Shown: piece after piece, positions 32,858 to 42,225 of the stretch
Numbering within the stretch: position 1 is the first letter of the stretch
Layout of the letters: each line of letters opens with the position of its first letter
DNA from: Yponomeuta sedellus
Taxonomy: Eukaryota > Arthropoda > Insecta > Lepidoptera > Yponomeutidae
Assembly: GCA_934045075.1 (NCBI GenBank)
Contig: OW203722.1
Location: 961,001 to 1,025,000, forward strand
Direction: 5' to 3'
Length of the DNA: 64,000 bases
Program-made: the position numbers and the translations under genes
The notes under the pieces: generated by a model
Told to the model about the DNA's origin: nothing
The model's input: the letters and a program-made list of their open reading frames with translations, nothing else
Database searches by the model: none

Positions 32858-32872
32858 GAATAATTTATTCGT

Positions 32873-32935
32873 CGTCATCGTCGTCAGGCTATACTAGTCC
32901 ACTGCTGGACATAGCCCTCCCGTAAAAAGTAATGC
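32873..32935 (-). mobile_element. RTE-like 3' end fragment
   Basis: GTCGTCATCGTCGTCAGGC is followed by ACTAGTCCACTGCTGGACAT and AGCCCTCCC. A tail of triplets joins the conserved RTE-like end. It is preceded by a (GA)n tract at 32830-32858. Confidence 0.75.
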
Positions 32936-33415
32936 CCATAATAATTTATTCAACGGCACAATACTAAAAACATACCAAAACAGTAACAAATTCTCAAAAC
33001 ACAACAAAACATTTACAGATACACAAAGTTTATACTGCATTACAAAAAACAGAGAAAAAAGAAGCAAATAAGAAAATTAAAAACAAATAATTAGCAACAG
33101 AAATTCTTAAATTAAATAAAAAAAGCTAACAAATATAAATAGGTAAAGTTATAGTACAGATGGATTTCCAAATAAAGAACAATAATATATGTTTAGTTTA
33201 AAGTATTGAACCTCTGAAATGTTCCCGACTCAGCATGTGTTGTAGGAACCACCGAGGTATCTGCCTACAACGCTGATATTCTGTCGAGACCAGTTACATG
33301 ATGTGAAATTCATACAAAAATATACACCAATGCGCACGTTACAAACAAGCAAACAAGAGCACTCAGCCACCCTCAACTTCCCGGCAACGGTTGTGCGAGC
33401 GAAAAATATAATAAG
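32936..33415. other. AT-rich, nothing assigned
   Basis: No gene. 32985-33190 is strongly A-rich with AACAAAA-type runs. Confidence 0.35.
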
Positions 33416-33452
33416 AATAAAATACAGTATTAAGTTAATACTGTATTTTATT
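33416..33452. repeat. Perfect hairpin, 17-bp arms
   Basis: AATAAAATACAGTATTA (33416-33432) and its exact complement (33436-33452) around the loop AGT. Purely A/T-rich. Confidence 0.8.
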
Positions 33453-33454
33453 AA

Positions 33455-33560
33455 GTACTAGCCGACACAGCGAACTTCGTACCGCCTAACAGTGGATTCT
33501 TTAATTTTTCTTTCCGTAAGAACCATCCTCGTACTTCAAGGAATATTTTAAAAAAAGAAT
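33455..33560. mobile_element. Helitron-like end fragment
   Basis: ACTAGCCGACACAGCGAACT, CCGTAAGAACCATCCTCGTA and CTTCAAGGAATATT are the reverse complement of 62400-62520. Probably the terminal part of a non-autonomous Helitron. Confidence 0.55.
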
Positions 33561-33671
33561 TAGCGTTCACATTCAGAGAAATTATTTGTATATATTAGAA
33601 TATTAGGCCCGCCAACTGTACAATTTGTAATGGAAAGAATTTAATAATAATAAATGATAGGCAGATAAAAG

Positions 33672-33795
33672 GAAAACATCGTGAGGAAACCTGCGTGTCT
33701 CAAATGTTCAAGTGCCAATCCACGGAGGGCACGCGTGGTGATCAAGCCCCTCTCTCTCTGAGAAAAGGCCTGTGCCCTGCAGTTGGCCAAGTATG
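33672..33795 (+). mobile_element. SINE C 3' half
   Basis: GAAAACATCGTGAGGAAACC, TGCCAATCCACGGAGGGCAC, CTCTCTCTCTGAGAAAAGGC and CTGTGCCCTGCAGTTGG. Same orientation as 47030. Confidence 0.72.
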
Positions 33796-33834
33796 AGCTG
33801 CATTAAGTCTGAAGTTTTTTTTCCGAACTTCCAG

Positions 33835-34090
33835 TACATCCTGAGTCGGAGCCCTTTTACGTTTGCCACATTTAATTGCCTACGTTGGTCACTCTTAGTC
33901 CAGTACATTGCCCGAGTACATTGCCGTACCGTGTATGGCTAGTTGTCTGTGTGTTTCGCTTTTCATGTACCAATGCTACTGTTTTGTTTGTTTATGATTT
34001 CTTCGTGCTGTGACTTGTAACTAGATTCTTATGGCTCCACTTTGTATACGTGAGTGTGTCTTATGTAAATAAATTATTTATCAATCAATC
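33835..34090 (+). mobile_element. LINE 3' UTR with (AATC)n tail
   Basis: CCTGAGTCGGAGCCCTTTTA, CGTTTGCCACATTTAATTGC, ending TAAATAAATTATTTATCAAT and ATCAATCATT. The paralogue is at 59475-59672. No coding part. Confidence 0.6.
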
Positions 34091-35047
34091 ATTATACTCA
34101 ATGTAGCCAGGGCATCAAATATGCTAATTAAGCACTTATTATTTTTCTTTACGAGTAGGCCTGTGCTCTACAGTAGAACGTTTATAGGCTACATCAAAAA
34201 CATTGATAAAAACATTTATTTAGCCTTTTAATCCTCGAAACATGGCAAATTATTTCTACATGAAACAAACAAAACTACAAAAAATTAAAACGTTAAAACC
34301 TTACGGACAAATAAGACTCAAATTAATTTATTCCGGTTAAATTATGAATTACTGTTCTTATGATATGAAATTGAAATTGAAAAAACATTTATTTATCACT
34401 ATCACATTAAAAAAAACCTTAATAATTTATTATCCAAACTTAGGATATTGATAAAAAGGAATTCGCTCAGCATAAATGTTGTGTTGAACACAACGCTGAT
34501 TTTCAGCAAATCCCTGTTAAATACAAGATATTATAAAAATCAATCGATTATGCGAGGATATAGGTAGTTAGTTTACTAAAATGGTATTCTGTGGGAGTCG
34601 ATAATGTAGGCGTATTAACAGAGCTTAAGCCTAAGTGAGTAGGCCTAAAGCCTAAGCTTTGAAGACAGTTTAAGATAAGACTATTTACATAATCTTTAAA
34701 GGTAAACGACCAAAAAATTAACTCCAAAACTGTTTTATTTACGTCGAAACGTAATCGCAGTTGTCAGTTTTAGAAACTAGATTACGAATAAAAGATTGTT
34801 TAAGATTCCGTAGTCAACAAAAAAACTCATAATATAGTTTTAGGTTTTACAGACGTTCTTCTGTCTGTACAGAGAAAAGTTCTACAAAACTTAAATTTAG
34901 TAAAAATTATGTATTAGTCGGGGCAACAAAATTTTTTCAAACCTTAAAAAGAATTGGGTAAATAGATTTCAATTTCCTGTAAGCACAGCATAGCTTAACC
35001 GAAGTGATTAGTTCCAAAGACTCGATTCCACTAGGCCATGAGCGCTT
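34091..35047. other. No recognised gene
   Basis: About 950 bp, AT-rich, nothing assigned. Confidence 0.35.
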
Positions 35048-35168
35048 CATACATACATACATACATACATACATACATACATACATACATACATACATAC
35101 ATACATACATACATACATACATACATACATACATACATACATACATACATACATACATACATACATAC
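35048..35168. repeat. (CATA)n microsatellite, about 30 units
   Basis: An uninterrupted tetranucleotide run. It produces false frames of repeated Tyr-Ile-His-Thr and Cys-Met-Tyr-Val. Confidence 0.98.
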
Positions 35169-35354
35169 GAACGAAACTCATTACCCTCCTTTTTGGCTCC
35201 GCCGTAGTCGGGTAAATAAATGCAGCCGTTCCTTTTTTCAACGATTTCTATCTTAACCTCAGTGCGTCTTAACACGTAGAAATGAGTAGGGCATAGAAAG
35301 AAAAGTGGATGTTAGTATACTTTTTGTTGCAGTAACCATTAACCCTTAACCTAT

Positions 35355-35430
35355 ATAGACAAACTCGCGCCTTTATCCCGGAAGGGTAGGCAGAGATCGA
35401 GGTTCGCCACTTGAGTGTGGATGAAGTGCA
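35355..35430 (+). mobile_element. Repeat family E fragment
   Basis: ACTCGCGCCTTTATCCCGGA, AGGGTAGGCAGAGATCGAGG and TTCGCCACTTGAG, the 5' part of the family. Confidence 0.65.
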
Positions 35431-35506
35431 AGAGGTAACCCTTAACAATCTGATTACAATATTGTTCAGTATTATTGTGCAGCTACAGTCAATACTGAGT
35501 GTAGGT

Positions 35507-35624
35507 TTGTTCTAATCGTTACCAACCCTTGTATATCCCCACTGCTGGGGCACGGGCTTCTTCCTGCATCGCAGGAAGGTTAGGCCATACTCCACCACGA
35601 GGACCAAGTCCGGGTTGTTCTAAT
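35507..35624 (-). mobile_element. 5S-like SINE, truncated, with 10-bp target duplication
   Basis: TTGTTCTAAT is duplicated at 35507-35516 and 35615-35624. Between them is only the last 98 bp of the SINE, reverse complemented (GTTACCAACCCTTGTATATC to ACCAAGTCCGGG). Truncation at the 5' side with direct flanking repeats is the signature of target-primed reverse transcription. Confidence 0.93.
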
Positions 35625-35687
35625 GCTCGCCATTAATTTTGGCCTTAAGCTTTCCGACTCGGGTCATCTCCTGCCACTTTGACGAGG

Positions 35688-35895
35688 CCGAAGAGTCTAA
35701 TACTTACATAGTTTTGCAACAAAATTTAAAAAGAACGACAGCGGTTGATACTCATTGAAATACAATGATATTTGCCTCAATTTGGTAGTCTACAAAGCGA
35801 TAGCAGTACAACTTCCTTCCAGGGGTATAACCCGCGCAAATTAAATGGGCATCTCTCGCGAAGAAGATCGCGAGAGGTGCCGAGTTAAGAAGCAC
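35688..35895 (+). repeat. Repeat family X, copy 2
   Basis: GAGTCTAATACTTACATAGT, TTTGCCTCAATTTGGTAGTC, TTCCTTCCAGGGGTATAAC, then CTCTCGCGAAGAAGATCGCG as a hairpin, and GCACCGGTTATA. Closely similar to 42226-42420. Confidence 0.75.
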
Positions 35896-36049
35896 CGGTT
35901 ATACCAACAACTATGCAGTTTAGAGACTCAGCCCCCAGGTCGTCAGTCCCTCTCATTGGTTGCTTCCCTCACTTCTGCGCCTGTCTCTATGTCTCCAGGC
36001 TAGCACTTTTACACCCCATATTTTGTCTTAGTTACATATTAAACGAATT

Positions 36050-36395
36050 GCTCGTAGCCCTGGCTGCCTGAGTGATCTTAGACAATCACGAAGGATAAGT
36101 AACATAGGGAGCGTAAAGTGCATGGATGGATGATCGTCTATGACTAACGCCAGTGGCCATTTTCCGAGCGATTCCGTGCTTTGCTAGGCACGTTAAGCAG
36201 TTGGTGCCGGCTGCCGTTGATAGATGGCAGTCGTGAAGCCGAGTAAGAGGCTTTAGGGCGGCTTGAAAACTTCTGACTGTAAGACCAGCCACTAGTCTTG
36301 CAAGCCTCCACCAATCCGGACTTGGCTCCCGTCATGGAAAATGGCTTATAACTTCCTTAGGGAAGAGAAACATTTTCTCGATGGGGACATAATTG
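36050..36395 (+). mobile_element. 5S-like SINE, divergent subfamily, long copy
   Basis: The head GCTCGTAGCCCTGGCTGCC and GATGGATGATCGTC is a decayed 5S-like region. The body keeps CCGAGCGATTCCGTGC and GCCGGCTGCCGTTGATAG. The tail has the subfamily markers ACCAGCCACTAGTCTTGC and the short hairpin CTTCC-TTAG-GGAAG. It ends near ATGGGGACATAATTG without the usual GGTTGATATC. Confidence 0.82.
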
Positions 36396-36414
36396 TTCAG
36401 AGTTACTTTATAAT

Positions 36415-36560
36415 AACCTCGTGAAGTCCGGTCAGCCAGGGTGATTAGACCACACCCCACAAACCACAAAGCTTGTGGGTGGTCAAGCAAGTCCTGGAGA
36501 GGGATGTTTGTTGTATTGACAGTAATCTAAAAAAAATTAATAAAGGCTCATATTATTATA
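36415..36560 (+). mobile_element. LINE-like 3' UTR (family with 46050)
   Basis: CGTGAAGTCCGGTCAGCCAG, CCACACCCCACAAACCACAA and GGAGAGGGATGTTTGTTGTA are the reverse complement of 46070-46200. It is followed directly by the 83-bp tandem units. Probably an RTE-like UTR; identity is inferred. Confidence 0.6.
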
Positions 36561-36709
36561 ATTGTTACCCCTTTGTATGTCTGTTTCCATAGGACCGAAA
36601 TTGTCTGAAATAAATGCTATATTATTATACACTGTTATGTTATAATAACGCCCCTTTGTATGTTGGTTTCTATATGGACCTAAATTGTCTGAAATAAATG
36701 CTATATTAT
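36561..36709 (+). repeat. Tandem repeat of about 83 bp, first two units
   Basis: CCCCTTTGTATGT...GAAATAAATGCTATATTA occurs twice here and once more after the insertion at 36710-38695. The array was therefore present before the SINE inserted. Confidence 0.82.
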
Positions 36710-36909
36710 AGTATTTTTATTTATAATGCACTAACCCGTGCTAAGGACAATTTCAAAAACCTATTTAGAGGCTAAAAATTTCTCCCATGCCGTGATTCGA
36801 ACCCGCGACCTCTGGCTATCCGTGCCAGCGATAGAGATCCAACTGAGCCAATGGGCGACTCACCGGCATCAGTGAAATTTCGAACCTCTTTACACAATTC
36901 TCTGTATTA

Positions 36910-38016
36910 CTCTTTCTCCTTGAGAAGCTCCACAGATATGGGCTTAGAGGCCCTTCGTTGGAATGGTTCCGTAGCTACCTAACCAACAGATCCCAAAGGG
37001 TGAAAGTCGGGCCTGAGAATGTTAGCGACCCTGAGGAGCTCTCCTTTGGCGTCCCGCAGGGAAGCATACTTGCTCCGATTCTATTCATTTTATACCTGAA
37101 CGATATAAACTCTGCCGTAAAACACCTTAAAAATACTGATATTTATTGCTATGCAGACGATACGGCCGTAATATTTCATGAAAACGACTGGGGATCGGTT
37201 ATGAAACTTGCTGAAACGGGCATGTCGTCAATTGCCAGTTGGTTGGATGATAACTTATTGACCCTGAACGCCGCCAAAACTAAATTTCTATGCTTTTCTA
37301 AGACCAAAGCATCCGCACCGGCATCAACCGCTGTTATAACTGTCCACACTTGTCCTAACCCTCAATCTTCGAACTGCCGCTGTGAGTCTATCTTAAGAAC
37401 CTCTTGTATAAAATACTTAGGTGTAGTACTCGATGAAAATCTTAATTTTGCCCCACACATATCTTCACTTTCTACCAGAGCCCGTAAACTTATATATCTG
37501 ATGAAACAACTACGGATTATCACAGACAAAAAGGTCCTTCACTCGACATATATAGCGTTATGCCAATCTGTGATCTCCTACTGTATTTCGTGCTGGGGCG
37601 GAGCTGCCAAATCCCACTTAATCATCTTAGAAAGAGCCCAAAGGTCAATACTGAAAGTCTCGTACAACAAACCCTACAGATTCCCCACCACAGATCTCTA
37701 CTCACTGGCTCAAGTTCTCTCAGTCCGTCAGATTTTCATTTTTAAAACACTTATTCGCCAGTACCATACATTTCTACTCTCCCCTGACTCTCATACAGTA
37801 TCGACTAAACGGTACATACGAATTCCCATTCCCCGTTGTAAAACGACATTTGCCCAACGTTTCCCACCTTTTCTTGGCCCTTTCTTGTTTAATAGGTTGT
37901 TCAAGAAATGCCAGCTAAAAGGATCCTCCCTTTATCAAGCTAGGCAAAATATTTTGAAATACCTCATCGGCCTAGGCTACGAGCCCACCGAGGACATTCT
38001 AAGAATTATTAAATAG
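36910..38016 (+). CDS. Reverse transcriptase, C-terminal part of a LINE ORF2
   Basis: The frame is open from the insertion junction (LFLLEKLHRYGLRGPSLEWF) to the stop at 38014-38016, about 368 codons. It shows the RT palm motifs GVPQGSILAP (residues 31-40 counted from 36958) and YADD (65-68), the thumb-like region WLDDNLLTLNAAKTKF, and a long C-terminal part with WGGA and LERAQRSILK, typical of non-LTR RTs. The N-terminal endonuclease, fingers and first catalytic Asp motif are missing, so it cannot act alone. Open reading suggests a recent insertion. Clade is not resolved (CR1, L2 or Jockey group). Confidence 0.9.
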   Translation, partial: LFLLEKLHRYGLRGPSLEWFRSYLTNRSQRVKVGPENVSDPEELSFGVPQGSILAPILFILYLNDINSAVKHLKNTDIYCYADDTAVIFHENDWGSVMKLAETGMSSIASWLDDNLLTLNAAKTKFLCFSKTKASAPASTAVITVHTCPNPQSSNCRCESILRTSCIKYLGVVLDENLNFAPHISSLSTRARKLIYLMKQLRIITDKKVLHSTYIALCQSVISYCISCWGGAAKSHLIILERAQRSILKVSYNKPYRFPTTDLYSLAQVLSVRQIFIFKTLIRQYHTFLLSPDSHTVSTKRYIRIPIPRCKTTFAQRFPPFLGPFLFNRLFKKCQLKGSSLYQARQNILKYLIGLGYEPTEDILRIIK

Positions 38017-38056
38017 ATCTCATTGCTCACACATATTCTGCTTGCTCATATGACAC

Positions 38057-38090
<34 letters not shown>

Positions 38091-38457
38091 CACACACACA
38101 CAAACAAACACACCCTCACAAACACAAACACACACACTTAAGTTGATATATCTGCTCTCTCCACTGTCTCCTCTAAACAGTGTTTTACATATATATATAT
38201 ATTTTTTTTTTTTTTTATATAACTTAATTTATTCTAACCTTAATTTTTTGCAACCTTAATATTGTAATATTAATCTGTTTCCTAACCGTCGCCTAATGTT
38301 AAAATGTCCAATCTACTTGACCAGTCCCCCACTATACAGACTATCGTCTAGTGTGGGGGTCGCCGGTAAACATTGTTGTTTTATCCTTAACATAAACCAA
38401 TTAATTTTTAACCTTCTCATACCCTTTGTAACTTTATGTAAAGTGGTTTTTAAATAA

Positions 38458-38525
<68 letters not shown>
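36911..38525 (+). mobile_element. 5'-truncated LINE with poly(A)
   Basis: From the junction after ATTAC (36906-36910) to about 66 A residues (38460-38525) and the repeated ATTAC (38526-38530). The 3' UTR includes a CA microsatellite (38057-38140) and a T-rich run. A 5-bp target duplication is short for this group but fits, because the paralogue at 28174 shows the empty site. Confidence 0.9.
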
Positions 38526-38528
<3 letters not shown>

Positions 38529-38695
38529 ACGCACTGGCAGCGACATCTGGCTGAGTAGATTGCTGATTTTTGAAATTTCACTGATGCCGGTGAGTCGCCC
38601 ATTGGCTCAGTTGGATAGAGCGCTGGCACGGATAGCCAGAGGTCGCGGGTTCGAATCACGGCATGGGTGAAATCTTTAGCCTCTAAATAGGTTTT

Positions 38696-38825
38696 TAAAT
38701 GCTATATTATTATACACTGTTATGTTATAATAACGCCCCTTTGTATGTTGGTTTCTATAGGACCTAAATTGTCTGAAATAAATGCTATATTATTACGTAT
38801 ACACTGTTATGTTATAATCTGCTAT
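38696..38825 (+). repeat. Third 83-bp tandem unit, after the insertion
   Basis: CGCCCCTTTGTATGTTGG to GAAATAAATGCTATATTATT, plus a partial fourth unit (ACACTGTTATGTTATAAT). It continues the array of 36561-36709. Confidence 0.85.
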
Positions 38826-39448
38826 GTAAACATTTTTTATTTCGTTTCAATGGGTTGATAATGATGATACACAAACGGATTTAATCCTGATTATTTATTA
38901 GATAAAACGTAATTTCCTTACACTCCCAAGTTTCGGCAGTGCTGCAGTTGCCGAGATCACCGGTAGACCTTTTGTCTTTTTTGTCTACGGCATAGTAGGG
39001 CCGGCCCATTTCTACTTCTTACGGATAATTATCTTGGCTTTGTCGATCAGTTTTGTTTTGCTTCGGTTTTCGGAATTTCTGATCCGATCTCGGAGTGAAA
39101 TACCCAACAAGACGTTACACAGTCGCAAAGCTCGCAAATTGCTTTGTGGTGAATTAATCGCTTTACTGCAGTAATTAAAGGGGCCGAAATTATTCATTTG
39201 AAAGCTTAGCTCTAGGTGCATTACGAAGTGACTCTTAATACCCGGCCACCCGAAAGCCGATGCCCCACTTGGCCACTCATGTTTGCGTATTTGCCAAATA
39301 TTCTCCTTCAGTTCCCAGATTTTCAGAATACTCTTTAGAATAGATTTTGTGAAACCTGCAATGTATTTTAAATCGACGTCGATTTCGTATTTAATTTGGA
39401 CAAATAGTGTCAGTTTGAGTTAATTCCCATGTTTGTGATGCTTTTCCA
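38826..39448. other. No recognised feature
   Basis: No gene or repeat assigned. It is less AT-rich than its surroundings and may be unique. Confidence 0.35.
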
Positions 39449-39740
39449 CGTTACTATATCACATAGTATCTGTACCTTTGTTACCGTAACACGTGGTATC
39501 TGTACCTGGCTACTACAGCACATAGTATATATGTTACTTTGTTACTGTAGCACATAGTATCTGTACCTGGCTACTATAGCACAAAGTATCTGTAACTTTA
39601 TTACCGTAGCACATAGTATATGTACCTGGTTACCGTAGCACATAGTATCTTTACCTGGCTACCGTAGCATATAGTATCATTACCTGGTTACCGTAGCACA
39701 TAGTATCTGCACGTGATTACCATAACACATAGTAGCTAAA
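39449..39740. repeat. Minisatellite, about 29-bp unit, about 10 copies
   Basis: The unit is near GTTACCGTAGCACATAGTAT + CTGTACCTG. Units differ at several positions (CTACTATAGC, TTACCATAAC), so the array is old or subject to drift. No long coding frame. Confidence 0.93.
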
Positions 39741-40373
39741 GTTGTGTGGAACTTATAGTAGCCGAATTGAGGAAACGTCAACATTCCATCCACGCACCGT
39801 AACGCAGTAAAACAAAGGCGAGTTCCGTAACTCGTGTAATTTAAAATTTAAAATCGCGCGCGCCGAGCAAACACGTCAATTGCGAGCAACTTCTGATATT
39901 CAAACACGCACGTGTTTAACTTCGCCAGTAAACAAGCACAATTGCTTTCACACACAGAGTTGAAGTACACTCATTACCGGAAGGGGGCCTTGATTCGGCG
40001 TAAATACGACATTGAACGTACAGAAAGGTAATTTAAACAATCAAATTGTGCAAACCTATTTCGCTTTAATTTTTTACTCGCCAGTTTCACCAATTTTTAT
40101 TTTAATATTTGATAACACAACTTCACATTTTTGTGGTGAAAATATTAAGTCAAGTTTTGCTAATATTAAGTAGTTCTAAAGCCAGTTCTTCTGCGGCCTC
40201 GTATTTTTTCCTGCGGGATCAATTGAAGGAGATCGTAATGCATTATTTCGCATTATGTGACCCGTTCATTGTGTTGTAAAGATTTTATCTTTCTATATAT
40301 TTATTCATAACACGAACCTCATTAAATTGACATGAATATGTTGACATTTAGAGGGAAAGCCATTTATTATAAC
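39741..40373. other. No recognised feature
   Basis: Nothing assigned. A few GC-rich spots (CGCGCGCGCCGAGC near 39855). Confidence 0.35.
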
Positions 40374-40640
40374 AAATTACCACATGATTATATTATTTTT
40401 AATGCACTAACCCGTGCTAACGACAATTTAAAAAACCTATTTAGAGGCTCAAAATACCACCCATGCCATGTAAGTAATACAGAGAATATTGTAAAGAGGT
40501 TCAAAATTTCAGTGATGTCGGTGAGTAACCCATTAGCTCAGTTGGAAAGAGCGCTGGCACAGATAGCCAGAGGTCGCGGGTTCGACTCCCGGCATGGGTG
40601 GAATTTTTAGCCTCTAAATAGGTTTTTAAAATTACCACAT
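40374..40640 (+). mobile_element. tRNA-like foldback SINE (family A), best complete copy
   Basis: AAATTACCACAT is duplicated at 40374-40385 and 40629-40640; the element is 40386-40628. Order: 5' module, inverted arm (AAAAAACCTATTTAGAGGCT to CCACCCATGCC), linker with AATACAGAGAATATTGTAAA and GAGGTTCAAAATTTCAGTG, tRNA-like core 40529-40599, 3' end GGAATTTTTAGCCTCTAAAT + AGG. The inverted arm complements about 37 bp of the 3' end. Confidence 0.95.
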
Positions 40641-40835
40641 CTCAAGAAAAAACAAATACAATTCATAATTCTAAATAAGGGGGAAAACTCACAGAAACAA
40701 AAAGCAAAAAGTCAGCGCACACATCCTGTTGTCAATGATGCTTTAAGGGCTCAGTAATGTGCGGATTTCGAGTGCAAATGTGAACCAGTTAGCCATACTG
40801 CTTTCGTTCGCGACAATCTCACAAATCCTCCCAAA

Positions 40836-40907
40836 GCCTCCCAAAAACTGTAAGCATGTTCTTACAGTTTTTGGGAGGCACATACTCATGCCTCCCAAAA
40901 ACTGTAA
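40836..40907. repeat. Hairpin of 19-bp perfect arms plus a third copy
   Basis: GCCTCCCAAAAACTGTAAG (40836-40854) and its complement (40861-40879) around CATGTT. The same 16-mer CCTCCCAAAAACTGTA occurs again, direct, at about 40891-40906. Three copies in 72 bp suggest local inverted and direct duplication. Confidence 0.88.
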
Positions 40908-41046
40908 AAAGATAAAAAAAAAAAAAAGAGAACATGCTTTGGGGATAGAACTATAGTAGAGCCCAGCCAGAAAGGGATCTGCGTCTTGATTGTGTAACTT
41001 TTCACGCAAACATTGTTTGACAATATATCTAGTGGAGGTTGTCGTA

Positions 41047-41394
41047 CAGTGCTACACAAGAAATAAGTCTCGCGGATGTACCTGCGCAGATGACCAAATT
41101 TTGGATGTGTGGCAAGTTGATTGACTAATCAGATACCTAGTTTCATTTTATGCTAGGCCACGCGCCTTTGTTGCTATTGGTTGATTCAACGTCATCGATG
41201 CAGGTGACTATTCGTTTGGCAATATTAGCGTGAGCAAAATAGGTAGCGCTACTGCGGCAATCAATTCTGCACCTTAACCGTATCGGTTAAAGATCATGTT
41301 GAATGTACTTATAGCTTCGGGCACTTTCGTTACACTTCTTCCTAGTCTGCGCGAACGTAGATTCCTGAAGGAACTTTCATGATGTGTAGTACTG
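41047..41394 (+). mobile_element. 348-bp MITE with TA duplication, copy 1
   Basis: Begins CAGTGCTACACAAG and ends TGTGTAGTACTG, flanked by TA (41045-41046 and 41395-41396). The paralogue at 53172-53514 has the same orientation and is highly similar. TIR and TA suggest a Tc1/mariner-type non-autonomous element. No coding frame. Confidence 0.88.
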
Positions 41395-41461
41395 TACAAT
41401 TATGTGACTTAATATCACTCTCACATATCAGATATCCCCTGAAATGCAGATCAGAGAGCAG

Positions 41462-41776
41462 AGTGCTTAGTGCGAGTTTGACAGATCCAATCGAATAACT
41501 TTACTACCGCGTTAATCGAGCATTGAGTAGTGAGTATGAGCATGTATGAGTAAGTTAACCGTTCGAACTGGCAAAAAGCTGTCACAGTACAACTCGCACT
41601 CGCGTTTAGTCGTGTTTTGGCTGGTAAACGTGTTCACTTCTCAACGTAAACCATAACAACTCGCACTCAGCAATTTTAATTTCCATACTTGTCGCTAGGT
41701 GGCGCTTCCTCGATGCCATAGAAATATGAGTTTACGTTAACGCGATCGAGTAGTTATAAAACTCACACTAAGCACT
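41462..41776 (-). mobile_element. 315-bp MITE with CAG target duplication, copy 2
   Basis: Inverted relative to 7677-7981 and flanked by CAG on both sides (41459-41461 and 41777-41779). The right TIR has one difference (CTCACACTAAG for CTCGCACTAAG), and there is a small internal insertion (GAGCATGTATGAG region). Confidence 0.88.
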
Positions 41777-41789
41777 CAGAGAGAAGTTA

Positions 41790-42225
41790 ACATTCTGCTT
41801 TCGCACACATATATACATGAAAAGTTACATAATTAAGGGACTGTTCGTCTGAATGTACTATTTGTAATAGTTTGTTGCGGGTAACTTCCGCAATTTCTCG
41901 ACTTATGTCAGGAAATCCGACTTGCTTTTGTTCTCTGCAGTAAATACGAATACACTGGACAAGGGGAATCTGATATTTTAAAGGATGTTATGCACGTCAC
42001 CTTTGGCTACAACATTTTGTTATTACGCGCTCTTTGTATGAATAAAATTACTAGCTACGCCGGCGACTTTGCCTGTATTCAATTCAGGTGAACTATCTAT
42101 CTGGAACATTAACTACTTTTTTGGATGACAAAAATGTTCTCGTCATAAAATCAGTCTGGCTGTTTTGGTTGTATCTTTACCAGGTTACCATACCACAAGG
42201 AGTTCTAGTTTGGGGCCTGGCCTTA
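41790..42225. other. No recognised feature
   Basis: No gene or repeat assigned. Confidence 0.35.

Larger units (their letters stand above)
36710..38695 (+). mobile_element. Foldback tRNA-like SINE carrying a nested LINE
   Basis: The whole unit is flanked by a 15-bp duplication, TAAATGCTATATTAT (36695-36709 and 38696-38710). The left arm (to 36910) is a complete SINE in minus orientation behind the 5' module. The right arm (38526-38695) is a SINE in plus orientation. They are inverted repeats of each other, with the LINE 36911-38525 in the loop. Confidence 0.93.

Noticed and set aside
34937..35275. 112-codon frame with repeated Met-Tyr-Val-Cys
   Set aside because: It is the translation of a (CATA)n microsatellite with random ends.
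38313..38659. Frames with long Phe runs
   Set aside because: They read through the poly(A) tail of the LINE on the opposite strand.
39449..39740. CRISPR-like array
   Set aside because: Units are contiguous, with no unique spacers, and the genome is eukaryotic.
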